Shown in pieces: positions 1-7,729 of a stretch of DNA of 47,629 bases. Where the stretch lies: positions 1 through 47,629 of the forward strand of contig JAWVFJ010000025.1 in NCBI GenBank assembly GCA_033856275.1, written 5' to 3'. Below the pieces are notes generated by a model, which did not search any database, was not told the DNA's origin, and saw only the letters and a list, made by a program, of their open reading frames with translations. Numbering within the stretch: position 1 is the stretch's first letter; each line of letters starts with the position of its first letter. The DNA comes from VRUE01 sp033856275. GTDB lineage: Bacteria; Actinomycetota; Thermoleophilia; Solirubrobacterales; 70-9. The translations under genes and the position numbers were made by a program.

Positions 1-2
1 CG

Positions 3-254
3 GGACCCCCCACGACCCCCCTCACCGCAACCGAAATCCTCAACCGCCACCTAGCCCAGTGGGCCGAGGCCGAACCCGACACCGTCCTCGCCGCCTGGCG
101 TAACCGCGACGTACTCCGCGGCCGTGAGGTCGCTTGGGACGGAGGCTCAGGCGTCGCCGACGGAGTCGACGACCGGGGCTACCTTCTGGTCGTCACCCCC
201 GGCGGCGACCGCATCGCCGTCGGAGCCGGCGAGGTCCACCTCACCCGCTCCTGA
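3..254 (+). CDS. birA: Biotin--[acetyl-CoA-carboxylase] ligase, C-terminal fragment (5' end outside window)
   Basis: Only the last 83 codons lie in the window; the frame is open from base 3 to a TGA at 252-254. The peptide ends with the signature of the C-terminal domain of biotin protein ligases: RGREVAWDGG, then GVADGVDDRGYLLV, then AVGAGEVHLTRS. This domain helps bind ATP and the biotin acceptor domain; the enzyme charges the biotin carrier protein of acyl-CoA carboxylases. The N-terminal catalytic domain is not visible. The gene converges on the helicase gene and the two coding regions overlap tail-to-tail by about 108 bp, so the conserved birA end is antisense to the helicase tail. The family assignment is secure from the AGEVHL ending. 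Confidence 0.85.
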   Translation, partial: GPPTTPLTATEILNRHLAQWAEAEPDTVLAAWRNRDVLRGREVAWDGGSGVADGVDDRGYLLVVTPGGDRIAVGAGEVHLTRS

Positions 255-2813
255 TTCTGCTTTCGCGCGGGCGGCGGATTTGCGCCGTCGCCGCGGCTTC
301 GATTTCTTCGCGCGCGGCTTCTCCTCGCCCTCGCGCCCACCCTCGGCGTTGGCGCCGTCGGGCCCGGCCCCGTTCTCACCCTGGCCGTTGCGTTTGCCGC
401 GTTTGCGGCGGCGCTTGCCGCCTTTGGGGAAGTTGCGCAGCAGCTCACGGGCGACGCCGGAGGGTTTCCGCGCCATCCGCATCCGCGCCCCGCGCAGGAC
501 CTCCTCGCCCTCGGGCGTGTGAGAGACCGCGGCGGAGAGCAGCGACACCGCGAGGCGGCGGTCCTGTTTGCGCGAGGCGTGGACGAGGCGGCGGGCGTTG
601 CGCCCGTGCGCTCGCCCGGAGGAGTTGACCAGCAGCCCCAGCAGCCGCTTCGTCTCCGGCCAGCGCTGCACCGCGTACTCCTCGTGCAGCTCGCGGGTGT
701 AAGAGGCGAGGCGCCAGACCCAGGCCTGGGCCTGGTCGCGGCGGCCGATCCGCTTGTCGACCAGCGCCTGCAGCAGCGCCTTGGTGCCGGCCCGTTTGTC
801 CTCGCGGCTCCAGGTGCCGACGATGTCGATCGCGTCGTCGAAGGCGTCGGGGTCACCGAGGTCGGCGATCTCCCCCAGCGCTTTCAGCCGCAGCTGCGCG
901 TTGCGATTGCGCTGCACGCAGGTCAGCAGGAAGCGGCGCCGCAGCTCTTTCGATTTGTCGTTCTGGAGCATCGCCCGAGCGCGCCGCCAGCCCTGGGTGT
1001 TGACCCGCGCCCCGGCCAGCGCCGCCCAGGCGTGCTGCTCGGGGTAGTCGAGGTTCTCGACGGCGATCCGCCAGATCTCCCGTTCGAGCACCTCCATCCG
1101 TTTCTCCTCGACGTCGGAGACCGGCACGATCCGGCGCTCGACCCGGACCTTGCGCCCGCGCCCGCGCCGTACCGGGCCGACCACGATCGCGCCGCCGCGG
1201 TAGACGTCGCGGTCGAGCAGGCTGTGCAGGGTGATGATCGACTCGTCGTGGGTGGTTGCCGGGTGGACGAAGTCGATGACCAGGCCCGCCTCCTTGCCCG
1301 GCGCTCGGCGGGTGACGCGGCCGACCCGCTGCTGGTAGATCCGCCGCGAGGCGGTCGGCGCCAGGTGCATGCAGATCGTCGCCCGCGGCGAGTTCCAGCC
1401 CTCGGCCAGCAGCATCGCGTTGCAGAGCACGTCGACCTCGCCGCGCTCGAAGCCGGCGAGGATCTCGGCCAGCTCGCGCTTCGGCGTCTCGCCGGAGACG
1501 GCCTGGGCGTTGATGCCGGCGTTGCGGAAGGCTTTGGCGACGTTCTTGGCGTGCTGGACGCCGGCCGTATAGAGGACGCCGGGGACTTTGCGGAAGCGCG
1601 ACCGGTAGAGGTCGGCGATGGCGACGTTGAAGGGCTCCTGGTCGAGCAGGGCCGCCAGCTCCTCCTGGTCGAAGTCCTGGTCGACCTCGCCTTTGCGCAG
1701 CGGCACCTTGGCGATCGTCCGCACGCCAGGGCCCGGCGGAATGCGCATGCAGCGCAGCGGCGAGATCACGCCGCGGCGCGCCGCCTGGATCAGGTCGAAA
1801 CGTGAGGTCTGGGTCGGGAAGAGGTCGGCGACGTGGCGGGCGATCAGCGCCCCGGTCGCGGTCATGCCGATGAATACAGGACCGGTCCAGGCGCGGATGC
1901 AGGCGCTGGTCTTCTCTCCCAGCGCGGTGTGCGCCTCGTCGCAGATCACGATCGAGTAAGCGTCGGAGATTTTCTTGTGGTTGCGGACGAACCACTGGTA
2001 GGTCTCGACCGTGACCGGGCCATCGGGATCGTCGCGATCGCCCATCAGCGGCGGTCGCAAGCGCTCCTTGTAACCGCGGTCGGAGATCTCGCCGATGAAC
2101 TGGTCGACGAGGTTGCGGCGGTGGGTGAGGATCAGCACGCCGCCGGTACGCGTGGCGTCGATGAAGCCGACCGCGGCGACGGTCTTGCCGGCGCCGGTCG
2201 CGTGCTCGAACCAGAAGCGCCGCTCGGCGCCGGGATCATCAGGCGCCTCCTCAATCACCTCCTCGTCGTCGGCCGCCTGCTCTTCCCAGTCCTGGGGCTC
2301 CTCGTCGGGCGCCAGCTCCTCGTCCTCTTCGAGCTCGGCGTCGCCGTTGCTCTCAGCGCCTTCCGCGCTCACCTCGTCCTCGGTGTCCCCGGCCGCCACC
2401 GACTTCTCGGCAGCGGTCGCGGAGCCTTTGCCATTTGCCTTGCCGTTCGCTTCGGCAACCGCGGCAACCTGCTGCTCGGCCATCAGCTCGGTCAGCGTGC
2501 CCGAGAGGGCATCGACCTGGTGCGGGTTTAGTTCCGCCCCGTCGCGCAGCTTCGGCGGCTCGTCGGCGAGCAGCCGCTCGAGTCCGAGCAGCAGCGAGAA
2601 GTCGCGTCGCCACTGGATCGATGGGTTCTCGGCCCCCTCGTCGAGCTCAGCTAGAGCGGCATCGAGGGCGCGCCGCCGGGCCGTGCCCGGGGCGAGCGCC
2701 TCCGGCCCCTCGCCGTCGAGCAGGAGGGGCTCCCGGGCGAACTTCGCCGCCCGATCGATATCGGCGCTTGATGGAACTGCCGCTGGCGCGGCAACTTCGC
2801 TGGTCTTGGCCAT
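147..2813 (-). CDS. DEAD/DEAH-box (ResIII-type) superfamily II helicase with acidic insert and basic tail
   Basis: 888 residues. The helicase core is clear: a Q-motif-like LNPHQVDAL near residue 96, Walker A ATGAGKT near 205, the DEAH box CDEAH near 291, motif III GMTATG near 316, and motif VI QQRVGRVTRR near 494. This is the SF2 helicase/ResIII layout, so ATP-driven translocation on nucleic acid is expected. Two parts are odd. Between the Q motif and Walker A, normally close together, lies roughly 90 residues of low-complexity, Glu/Asp-rich sequence (about 115-197). After about residue 790 the protein becomes a Lys/Arg-rich then Gly/Asp/Ala-rich tail, probably disordered. No methylase or nuclease partner is adjacent, so a restriction role is not supported. 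The ATG start is the first in frame. Its 3' end overlaps birA. Confidence 0.88.
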   Translation of the reverse strand: MAKTSEVAAPAAVPSSADIDRAAKFAREPLLLDGEGPEALAPGTARRRALDAALAELDEGAENPSIQWRRDFSLLLGLERLLADEPPKLRDGAELNPHQVDALSGTLTELMAEQQVAAVAEANGKANGKGSATAAEKSVAAGDTEDEVSAEGAESNGDAELEEDEELAPDEEPQDWEEQAADDEEVIEEAPDDPGAERRFWFEHATGAGKTVAAVGFIDATRTGGVLILTHRRNLVDQFIGEISDRGYKERLRPPLMGDRDDPDGPVTVETYQWFVRNHKKISDAYSIVICDEAHTALGEKTSACIRAWTGPVFIGMTATGALIARHVADLFPTQTSRFDLIQAARRGVISPLRCMRIPPGPGVRTIAKVPLRKGEVDQDFDQEELAALLDQEPFNVAIADLYRSRFRKVPGVLYTAGVQHAKNVAKAFRNAGINAQAVSGETPKRELAEILAGFERGEVDVLCNAMLLAEGWNSPRATICMHLAPTASRRIYQQRVGRVTRRAPGKEAGLVIDFVHPATTHDESIITLHSLLDRDVYRGGAIVVGPVRRGRGRKVRVERRIVPVSDVEEKRMEVLEREIWRIAVENLDYPEQHAWAALAGARVNTQGWRRARAMLQNDKSKELRRRFLLTCVQRNRNAQLRLKALGEIADLGDPDAFDDAIDIVGTWSREDKRAGTKALLQALVDKRIGRRDQAQAWVWRLASYTRELHEEYAVQRWPETKRLLGLLVNSSGRAHGRNARRLVHASRKQDRRLAVSLLSAAVSHTPEGEEVLRGARMRMARKPSGVARELLRNFPKGGKRRRKRGKRNGQGENGAGPDGANAEGGREGEEKPRAKKSKPRRRRKSAARAKAESGAGEVDLAGSDGDAVAAGGDDQKVAPVVDSVGDA

Positions 2814-2966
2814 GAAGGCTTTCGTGTTCTGTCCTCGCCGCGATAGGTGACGGGCGAGGGCACTAGGACGAGGATGCCGGGCGTCAGTGTCTACATCCCC
2901 CCGGCGCTCTCACAAGCGGCTCGCAAAAGCTGCGAACCGAACGTACGTATTGTAATCAAGGAATTG

Positions 2967-3557
2967 ATGAAAAAGGGACTACAGCTCGCGATTGGTCTGA
3001 TCTTGGTCGCGGCGGGGGGGCTGATCGCGGCCGGATGCGGCGCCGGCGGCGGCGGCGATTACGGCGGCGAGCACCCCGATTACGCCGCCCTCGCTGGTGC
3101 TCCGGCTCCGCTCGCCGCTCTCTATAAGGAGGGCAATCAACTCCTGCCGGGAGGAGTGCCGGCGTTCGAACGACGCATCGCCGCCCTCAAAGGCTTCCCG
3201 GTCGTGGTCAACGTCTGGGCCTCCTGGTGCGGCCCCTGCCGCTTCGAGTTCCCCACCCTGCAGAAGCTCTCGGCCGCCTACGGCAAGCGTGTCGCCTTCC
3301 TCGGCGTCGACAGCCAGGACTCCGACGCCGCCGCCAAGACCTTCCTCGCAGAGGCGCCCGTCCCCTACCCCAGCTACACCGATCCGGACCAGGGGATCAC
3401 CGAGACGATCGGCGCCACCGGTGGCCTGCCCGACACCGCTTTCTACGACAGCGGCGGAAGTCTCTGCTACTTGAAGCAGGGCCCCTACACCGAGCACGCC
3501 GAACTTGCGGCTGACATCCAGCGCTTCGCCCTGCACGAAGAATGCGAAGGCGGATAA
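2967..3557 (+). CDS. TlpA-like thioredoxin-fold lipoprotein
   Basis: 196 residues from the ATG at 2967, which follows AAGG with good spacing; upstream in-frame starts lack a signal sequence. Residues 1-24 form a lipoprotein signal with lipobox LIAAGC (Cys24), so the protein should be anchored on the outer face of the membrane. The TlpA/ResA-type redox motif WASWCGPC (Cys88, Cys91) sits in the expected hydrophobic VVVNVW context, followed by FLGVDSQDS and a GGLPDTAF segment supplying the conserved cis-Pro. The family carries out thiol-disulfide exchange on exported proteins or cytochrome c apoproteins; the substrate cannot be told here. It starts the rightward gene run, just upstream of nfeD. 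Confidence 0.9.
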   Translation: MKKGLQLAIGLILVAAGGLIAAGCGAGGGGDYGGEHPDYAALAGAPAPLAALYKEGNQLLPGGVPAFERRIAALKGFPVVVNVWASWCGPCRFEFPTLQKLSAAYGKRVAFLGVDSQDSDAAAKTFLAEAPVPYPSYTDPDQGITETIGATGGLPDTAFYDSGGSLCYLKQGPYTEHAELAADIQRFALHEECEGG

Positions 3558-3564
3558 TCGGAGT

Positions 3565-4044
3565 ATGGACGCAGCCGTAGTCGTCGCTCTCCTCGGCATC
3601 GCTCTGCTCGTCGCCGAGTTGCTGCTCTCCACCGGCGGCGTGCTGGCGGCGCTCGGCGCGCTGGGACTGATGGCCGGCGGTGTGCTGGCCTTGGAATCCG
3701 ACAGCGGCGCTGCCGATTACGTCGGCCCGGCATTGATCGCACTCGGCGTGCTCTCCCTCGTCGCCTTCTATTTCGTCACCCGCAAGGTGATCGAGGCCCA
3801 TCGTGACGAGCCGGTGCGGACCGGCTCGGAGGAGCTGATCGGTGCGGTCGCCGAGGTGCGCAGCAGGCTCGACCCCAAGGGCCAGGTGTGGGTTGAGGGG
3901 GCGCTTTGGGGCGCTCGCCTGGCGGGCAACGGTGACCCGGTCGGCCCGGGAGATAGAGTCAGGGTCGAGGCGATCGAAGGCCTGACCCTCGTGGTCCGCC
4001 CCGAACCGTCGCCCGCCGGCCAAGCCGAGGAAGGAGCAAGCTGA
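3565..4044 (+). CDS. NfeD-family membrane protein (short form)
   Basis: 159 residues from the ATG at 3565, eight bases after the tlpA-like stop. Two to three hydrophobic segments fill residues 1-75 (VVVALLGIALLVAELLL; ALGALGLMAGGVLAL; ALIALGVLSLVAFYFVT). The C-terminal part (about 90-150) has the Gly/Val pattern of the NfeD OB-fold: IGAVAEVRSRLDPKGQVWVE, then GDRVRVEAIEGLTLVV. The ClpP-like protease domain of long NfeD proteins is absent. NfeD genes are typically paired with slipin/stomatin genes, and the stop here overlaps the slipin start by one base (TGATG), so the products are probably translationally coupled and act together at the membrane. Confidence 0.9.
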   Translation: MDAAVVVALLGIALLVAELLLSTGGVLAALGALGLMAGGVLALESDSGAADYVGPALIALGVLSLVAFYFVTRKVIEAHRDEPVRTGSEELIGAVAEVRSRLDPKGQVWVEGALWGARLAGNGDPVGPGDRVRVEAIEGLTLVVRPEPSPAGQAEEGAS

Positions 4045-4868
4045 TGGCAGCCGTACTCGGAGTACTGATCATCATCGCGTTCTTCGTCGTGATCGCCCTC
4101 GGCACGTCAGTAAGGGTGCTGCGCGAGTACGAGCGTGGCGTGATCTTCCGCCTCGGTCGCCTGATCGCCACCAAGGGGCCGGGGCTGATCCTGCTGATCC
4201 CGCTAATCGACCGCATGGTGCGGGTCGACCTGCGCACGGTGACCCTCAACATCCCGCCGCAAGAGGTGATCACCCGCGACAACGTCCCGGCCAGTGTCAA
4301 CGCCGTCGCTTATTTCCGCGTGGTCGACTCCAACAGGGCGATCGTCGAGGTCGAGAACTTCCTCGTCGCCACCTCGCAAATCTCCCAGACAGCGCTGCGC
4401 TCGGTGCTCGGCAAGGCCGAGTTCGACCAGCTGCTCTCCGAGCGCGAGCGGCTCAACGAAGAGCTGCAGAAGATCATCGACGAGTCGACCGAGCCCTGGG
4501 GGGTGAAGGTGACCGCGGTCGAGATCAAGGACGTCGAAATCCCCGAGCAGATGCAGCGAGCGATTGCCCGCCAAGCAGAGGCCGAGCGCGAGCGGCGCGC
4601 CAAGATCATCAACTCCGAGGGCGAGTTCCAAGCAGCACAGAAGCTCACCGACGCGGCCGACATCATCAGCACCAACCCGGCCTCGCTGCAGCTGCGCTAC
4701 CTGCAGACGCTGCTGGAAATCGGCAGCAACCAGAACACCACGGTGGTCTTCCCGCTGCCGATGGACATGATCGAACCGTTCCTGGGAGGCGAGCAGGGCA
4801 GGAAAAGGCCAAAGCCGCCGCCTGCGCCCCCGCCTGCCGCTGACGACCTTCCCCCCTCTCGCTCCTAG
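4044..4868 (+). CDS. Slipin / SPFH (band 7) membrane-domain protein
   Basis: 274 residues. An N-terminal transmembrane segment (about 3-25) is followed by the SPFH/band 7 domain: REYERGVIFRLGRL, GPGLILLIPLIDRM, DLRTVTLNIPPQEVITRDN, then NEELQKIIDE and the Ala/Glu-rich helix ARQAEAERERRAKIINSEGE. These are hallmark slipin segments; such proteins oligomerise and organise membrane microdomains. The C-terminus ends in a Pro-rich tail (KPPPAPPPAADDLPP). The start codon overlaps the nfeD stop, matching the conserved NfeD-slipin pair. The galT-like gene begins only four bases after this stop. Confidence 0.93.
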   Translation: MAAVLGVLIIIAFFVVIALGTSVRVLREYERGVIFRLGRLIATKGPGLILLIPLIDRMVRVDLRTVTLNIPPQEVITRDNVPASVNAVAYFRVVDSNRAIVEVENFLVATSQISQTALRSVLGKAEFDQLLSERERLNEELQKIIDESTEPWGVKVTAVEIKDVEIPEQMQRAIARQAEAERERRAKIINSEGEFQAAQKLTDAADIISTNPASLQLRYLQTLLEIGSNQNTTVVFPLPMDMIEPFLGGEQGRKRPKPPPAPPPAADDLPPSRS

Positions 4869-4872
4869 AACC

Positions 4873-5922
4873 CTGAGCGCGCCCGAGCTACGCATCGATC
4901 AGCTCTCGGGGCTGCCGGCGATCCTCGCCCCCGGGAGAGCCGATCGCCCCGACAGCTTCAGCCTGCCCAAGAGCGAGCCGAAAGGACCGGAGAACTGTCC
5001 CTTCTGCGAGGGCCGCGAGGACCGCACGCCGCCGGAGGTGTATGCGGCGCGGCCGGAGGGGGACGAGCCGAACAGCCCCGGCTGGACGACGCGCGTCGTG
5101 CCGAACCTCTATCCCGCGTTGGCCGACGAGCGGGTCGCCGAACCAGTCGGGGCGACGAAGGGCGAGGCTGGGTCCTTCGCCAGCACCGGCGACCCCTTGC
5201 TCGAGTCGCGGCGCGCGGGAGAGCCAGACCTCTTCTTCTCGCGTCCGGCCTCGGGCTCGCACGAGGTACTGATCAATGCTCCCGCCCACGTCACCGCGAT
5301 GAACGAGTTGAGCGAGAAGCAGTTCGCCGCCGCAGTGGCGACTTGGCGTGAACGGATGCGCGCCCACAGCGACGCCCCTTACGTGCAGCTGATCGTCAAC
5401 GAGGGCGGCGGCGCCGGCGCCTCACTCGAGCACTCCCACGCCCAGCTCTACGCGCTTGACTTCGTCCCCGCGGCGGTGGCCCGCGAGCGCGAGCGCGTCG
5501 GCGCCTACGCCGAACGCACCGCCGGGGGCGGGCTGCTCAGCGACATCCTCGTGGAGGAGGTGCGCCGCCACAATCGGCTCGTGGCGATCGATGAGGAGGC
5601 GGCACTGATCTGCCCCTGGGCCTCGCGCTCTCCCTTCGAGCTGCGTGTCGTCCCGCGCACGGAGGCGGCGAGCTTCGCCGGGGACACCGCCGGCACGGCG
5701 ATGATCCACACCGCCCTCCGCCTGCTCGACAAGCGCTTCGGCGGCTCGCCGGAGCTCAACCTCTGGGTCCGCACGGCGCCCCACGGCAGCGATCACTTCC
5801 ACTGGCACATCGACATCGCCCCCCGCCTCAGCATCAAGGCCTCCTTCGAGTTCGCGACCGGGGTCGACATCAACACCTACCCGCCTGAGCGCGCGGCGGC
5901 CGATCTGCGGGAGTGCCTCTGA
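4873..5922 (+). CDS. galT: GalT-like HIT-superfamily nucleotidyltransferase (apparent CTG start)
   Basis: About 349 residues if started at the CTG at 4873. The frame is open from 4771, but no ATG, GTG or TTG precedes the GTG at 5038. Starting at that GTG would remove the conserved N-terminus (PELRIDQLSGLPAIL) and the zinc-type CPFC motif, so CTG initiation is inferred. Later motifs fit galactose-1-phosphate uridylyltransferase and relatives: RVVPNLYPAL, HSHAQLYAL (active-site region, His-Ser-His rather than the usual His-Pro-His) and GSDHFHWHIDIAPR. The family exchanges UMP or AMP between nucleotide sugars and sugar phosphates. The active-site variant leaves the exact substrate open. It lies four bases after the slipin stop and overlaps the next start by one base. 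Confidence 0.8.
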   Translation: MSAPELRIDQLSGLPAILAPGRADRPDSFSLPKSEPKGPENCPFCEGREDRTPPEVYAARPEGDEPNSPGWTTRVVPNLYPALADERVAEPVGATKGEAGSFASTGDPLLESRRAGEPDLFFSRPASGSHEVLINAPAHVTAMNELSEKQFAAAVATWRERMRAHSDAPYVQLIVNEGGGAGASLEHSHAQLYALDFVPAAVARERERVGAYAERTAGGGLLSDILVEEVRRHNRLVAIDEEAALICPWASRSPFELRVVPRTEAASFAGDTAGTAMIHTALRLLDKRFGGSPELNLWVRTAPHGSDHFHWHIDIAPRLSIKASFEFATGVDINTYPPERAAADLRECL

Positions 5923-6548
5923 TGCCACCCACCCCGCGCCCAATCCCCCGCTTCATCGCCGATTCGACCCAAGAGGGAATTCCACACGGCCGCTTCTCGG
6001 AGCGACTCGGCGAAGCCTTTCGCGAGGCGTGCGATCAGATTGAAGACATGCCGGATGGCGTCGAGCTGCCCGCCGAGCTCGATTGGTACCCCGAGCGCGT
6101 CTGGGGCGGTCGCGTCTGGGTCCCCTGCACTGCGCGGGCGGATGGGCCTGACGGCGCTCTGGAGCTGTTCGGCCATGTCTCCTACGTCCAAGCTGAGAAG
6201 GACGACCCTTCTGACTTCCGCGCCGTCGCCGACTTCACCGACGTCCTCGCTGAGGACAACCCCGACTGGAAGATCGACCTCAACGACGAGGTGATCGGCC
6301 GCTGGCGGGGTGAGAACGGCCGCGCCGGCGCAGTCACCCTGGTCTGGGGCCGCCCCCTAGTCCAAGGTGCCGTCGCCGCTACCGCCGAGCTCGACCGGGA
6401 GACCGTCGACCAGGAAGAGATCTCCAGCGGCCGTTTCACCCTGCTCGCCCTCGACGCCCTAGAGGCCTACGGCGACGACATCTACATGCAGGTCAAGCTC
6501 TGGAATCGCCGGGCCCAGGAGCTTGCCTCCGAGAACCTCTACGCCTGA
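5922..6548 (+). CDS. Conserved-looking hypothetical protein
   Basis: 208 residues, starting at an ATG that shares one base with the galT stop (TGATG), so it is probably translationally coupled. The protein is soluble in appearance, acidic and Trp-rich (LDWYPERVWGGRVWVPC; NPDWKIDLNDEVIGRWRGE), with no signal peptide, membrane segment or catalytic motif that I recognise. GC and codon use match the neighbours. Its position between the GalT-like gene and the acetyltransferase suggests co-transcription, but no function can be assigned. Confidence 0.75.
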   Translation: MPPTPRPIPRFIADSTQEGIPHGRFSERLGEAFREACDQIEDMPDGVELPAELDWYPERVWGGRVWVPCTARADGPDGALELFGHVSYVQAEKDDPSDFRAVADFTDVLAEDNPDWKIDLNDEVIGRWRGENGRAGAVTLVWGRPLVQGAVAATAELDRETVDQEEISSGRFTLLALDALEAYGDDIYMQVKLWNRRAQELASENLYA

Positions 6549-6558
6549 GGGTTCCGCG

Positions 6559-7005
6559 ATGAGTCCCGAACCTGCGATCCGCGAGCTTCTGCCGCCGGAG
6601 ACCGGCCTCGCATTCGAGGCGATGCGTGCGCTCCGCACCGACTTCGGCGACGAGCAGTCCTTCGTCCAGCGGGTCGACGAGATCCAGCGGCGCGAGGGTT
6701 ACCGCCTCATAGCCACATTTGAGCAAGGACCGGCCGCCGTGGCCGTGGCCGGATTCCGCACCGGCCATAACCTCGCCTGGGGCCACTACCTCTATGTGGA
6801 CGACCTCTCCACCCGGCCGGACGCCAGGCGTCGCGGTCACGGCCGTGCCTTGCTCGTCTGGCTGCTAGATGAGGCGAACCGACTCGGCTGCGATCAGCTC
6901 CACCTCGACTCGGGAGTCGGCCTCGATCGAGCCGATGCCCATCGCCTCTACCTCAACAGCGGCCTCGTCATCTACGCCCACCACTTCGCTCGCTACGTCG
7001 ACTAG
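6559..7005 (+). CDS. GNAT-family N-acetyltransferase
   Basis: 148 residues from the ATG at 6559. Central sequence HYLYVDDLSTRPDARRRGHGRALLVWLLDEA contains the GNAT acetyl-CoA pyrophosphate-binding motif (R-R-x-G-x-G-x-A form) after the beta-4 strand, and HLDSGVGLDRADAHRLYLNSGL is the typical motif B with the final Tyr region. The family transfers an acetyl group from acetyl-CoA to an amine; the substrate is unknown. The gene closes the rightward run that begins at the TlpA-like gene; its stop overlaps the end of the decayed ORF on the other strand. Confidence 0.88.
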   Translation: MSPEPAIRELLPPETGLAFEAMRALRTDFGDEQSFVQRVDEIQRREGYRLIATFEQGPAAVAVAGFRTGHNLAWGHYLYVDDLSTRPDARRRGHGRALLVWLLDEANRLGCDQLHLDSGVGLDRADAHRLYLNSGLVIYAHHFARYVD

Positions 7006-7516
7006 GCCGAGGGAATCGCACTGAGCCACAAGCTGATGCGATTTGCGGGCGCTGCTCGTCCACGTTGACCGAGCCAGCCTTCGATCGACTCCTCCGTCAG
7101 CTCGCGGAGCGGAATGATGCCGCGGCGACTGTTTACCTGCAAATTCTCTGCGTCCGCGATGTCGTCAATCGTGAGCTTCTTTCCATCGGACAATCGCCCG
7201 GCACCCGCCAATTCGAGGAAGCAGAGGATTGATCTCGTCGCTCGTATATAGCTCGTCTTGGGACATCGCCAGCCTTCACGGAGGCAGCGAGAAGCGAGAC
7301 AGCTTGCTGCGAGAGCCTCTGTCCTTGTTCCAGCCGTTGAGTCGGCGTCAAGGCCAAATTCGAAGCACGTAGCTGCTCGGCCTCGTCGCGATTGATTTTC
7401 GCCCATTCGGCCTCATTGCCATGGGCAAGGAGCGGCTTTCTGTGTGCTGCCGTGCGTTCATGGTAGGCGGCGAACCGGATCAGGGCATGAATGGGCGAGG
7501 GTCCACCTCGGAGCCC
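7002..7516 (-). pseudogene. Frameshifted remnant of an unknown gene next to tRNA-Arg
   Basis: On the minus strand one frame reads sensibly from about 7516 to 7235 (IHALIRFAAYHERTAAHRK, then EAEWAKINRDEAEQLRASN, then LTPTQRLEQGQRLSQQAVS). A second frame continues sensibly to a stop at 7002 (CFLELAGAGRLSDGKKLTID, then NSRRGIIPLRELTEESIEGW). Neither frame makes a complete gene: the first has no ATG, GTG or TTG at its beginning and degenerates near 7230, where the second begins. This is the expected look of a single frameshift in a gene of roughly 165 codons that has also lost its start. The family is not recognised. Position against the tRNA gene suggests debris of an integrated element. Confidence 0.55.
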
Positions 7517-7532
7517 CTACGATTGAGGCCGA

Positions 7533-7606
<74 letters not shown>

Positions 7607-7729
7607 TTTGAGGGAGACCACAGACAGGAGCACTCTCGGAAATCAGCTCACGGTGAGCGAACGCCCCGCGTATAGATCCCGCCAGCGCAGCGAGACTGAA
7701 GGCTCGGGTAGGGCCGACCGGGTGAACAT

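Noticed and set aside
519..1995. Long open frames of several hundred codons antisense to or overlapping the helicase gene
   Set aside because: They are GC-rich shadow frames with arginine/proline-rich or low-information translations and no motifs; the helicase frame carries all family signatures.
147..2813. A type III restriction-modification system around the ResIII-like helicase
   Set aside because: There is no methylase, no endonuclease motif and no neighbouring defence gene.
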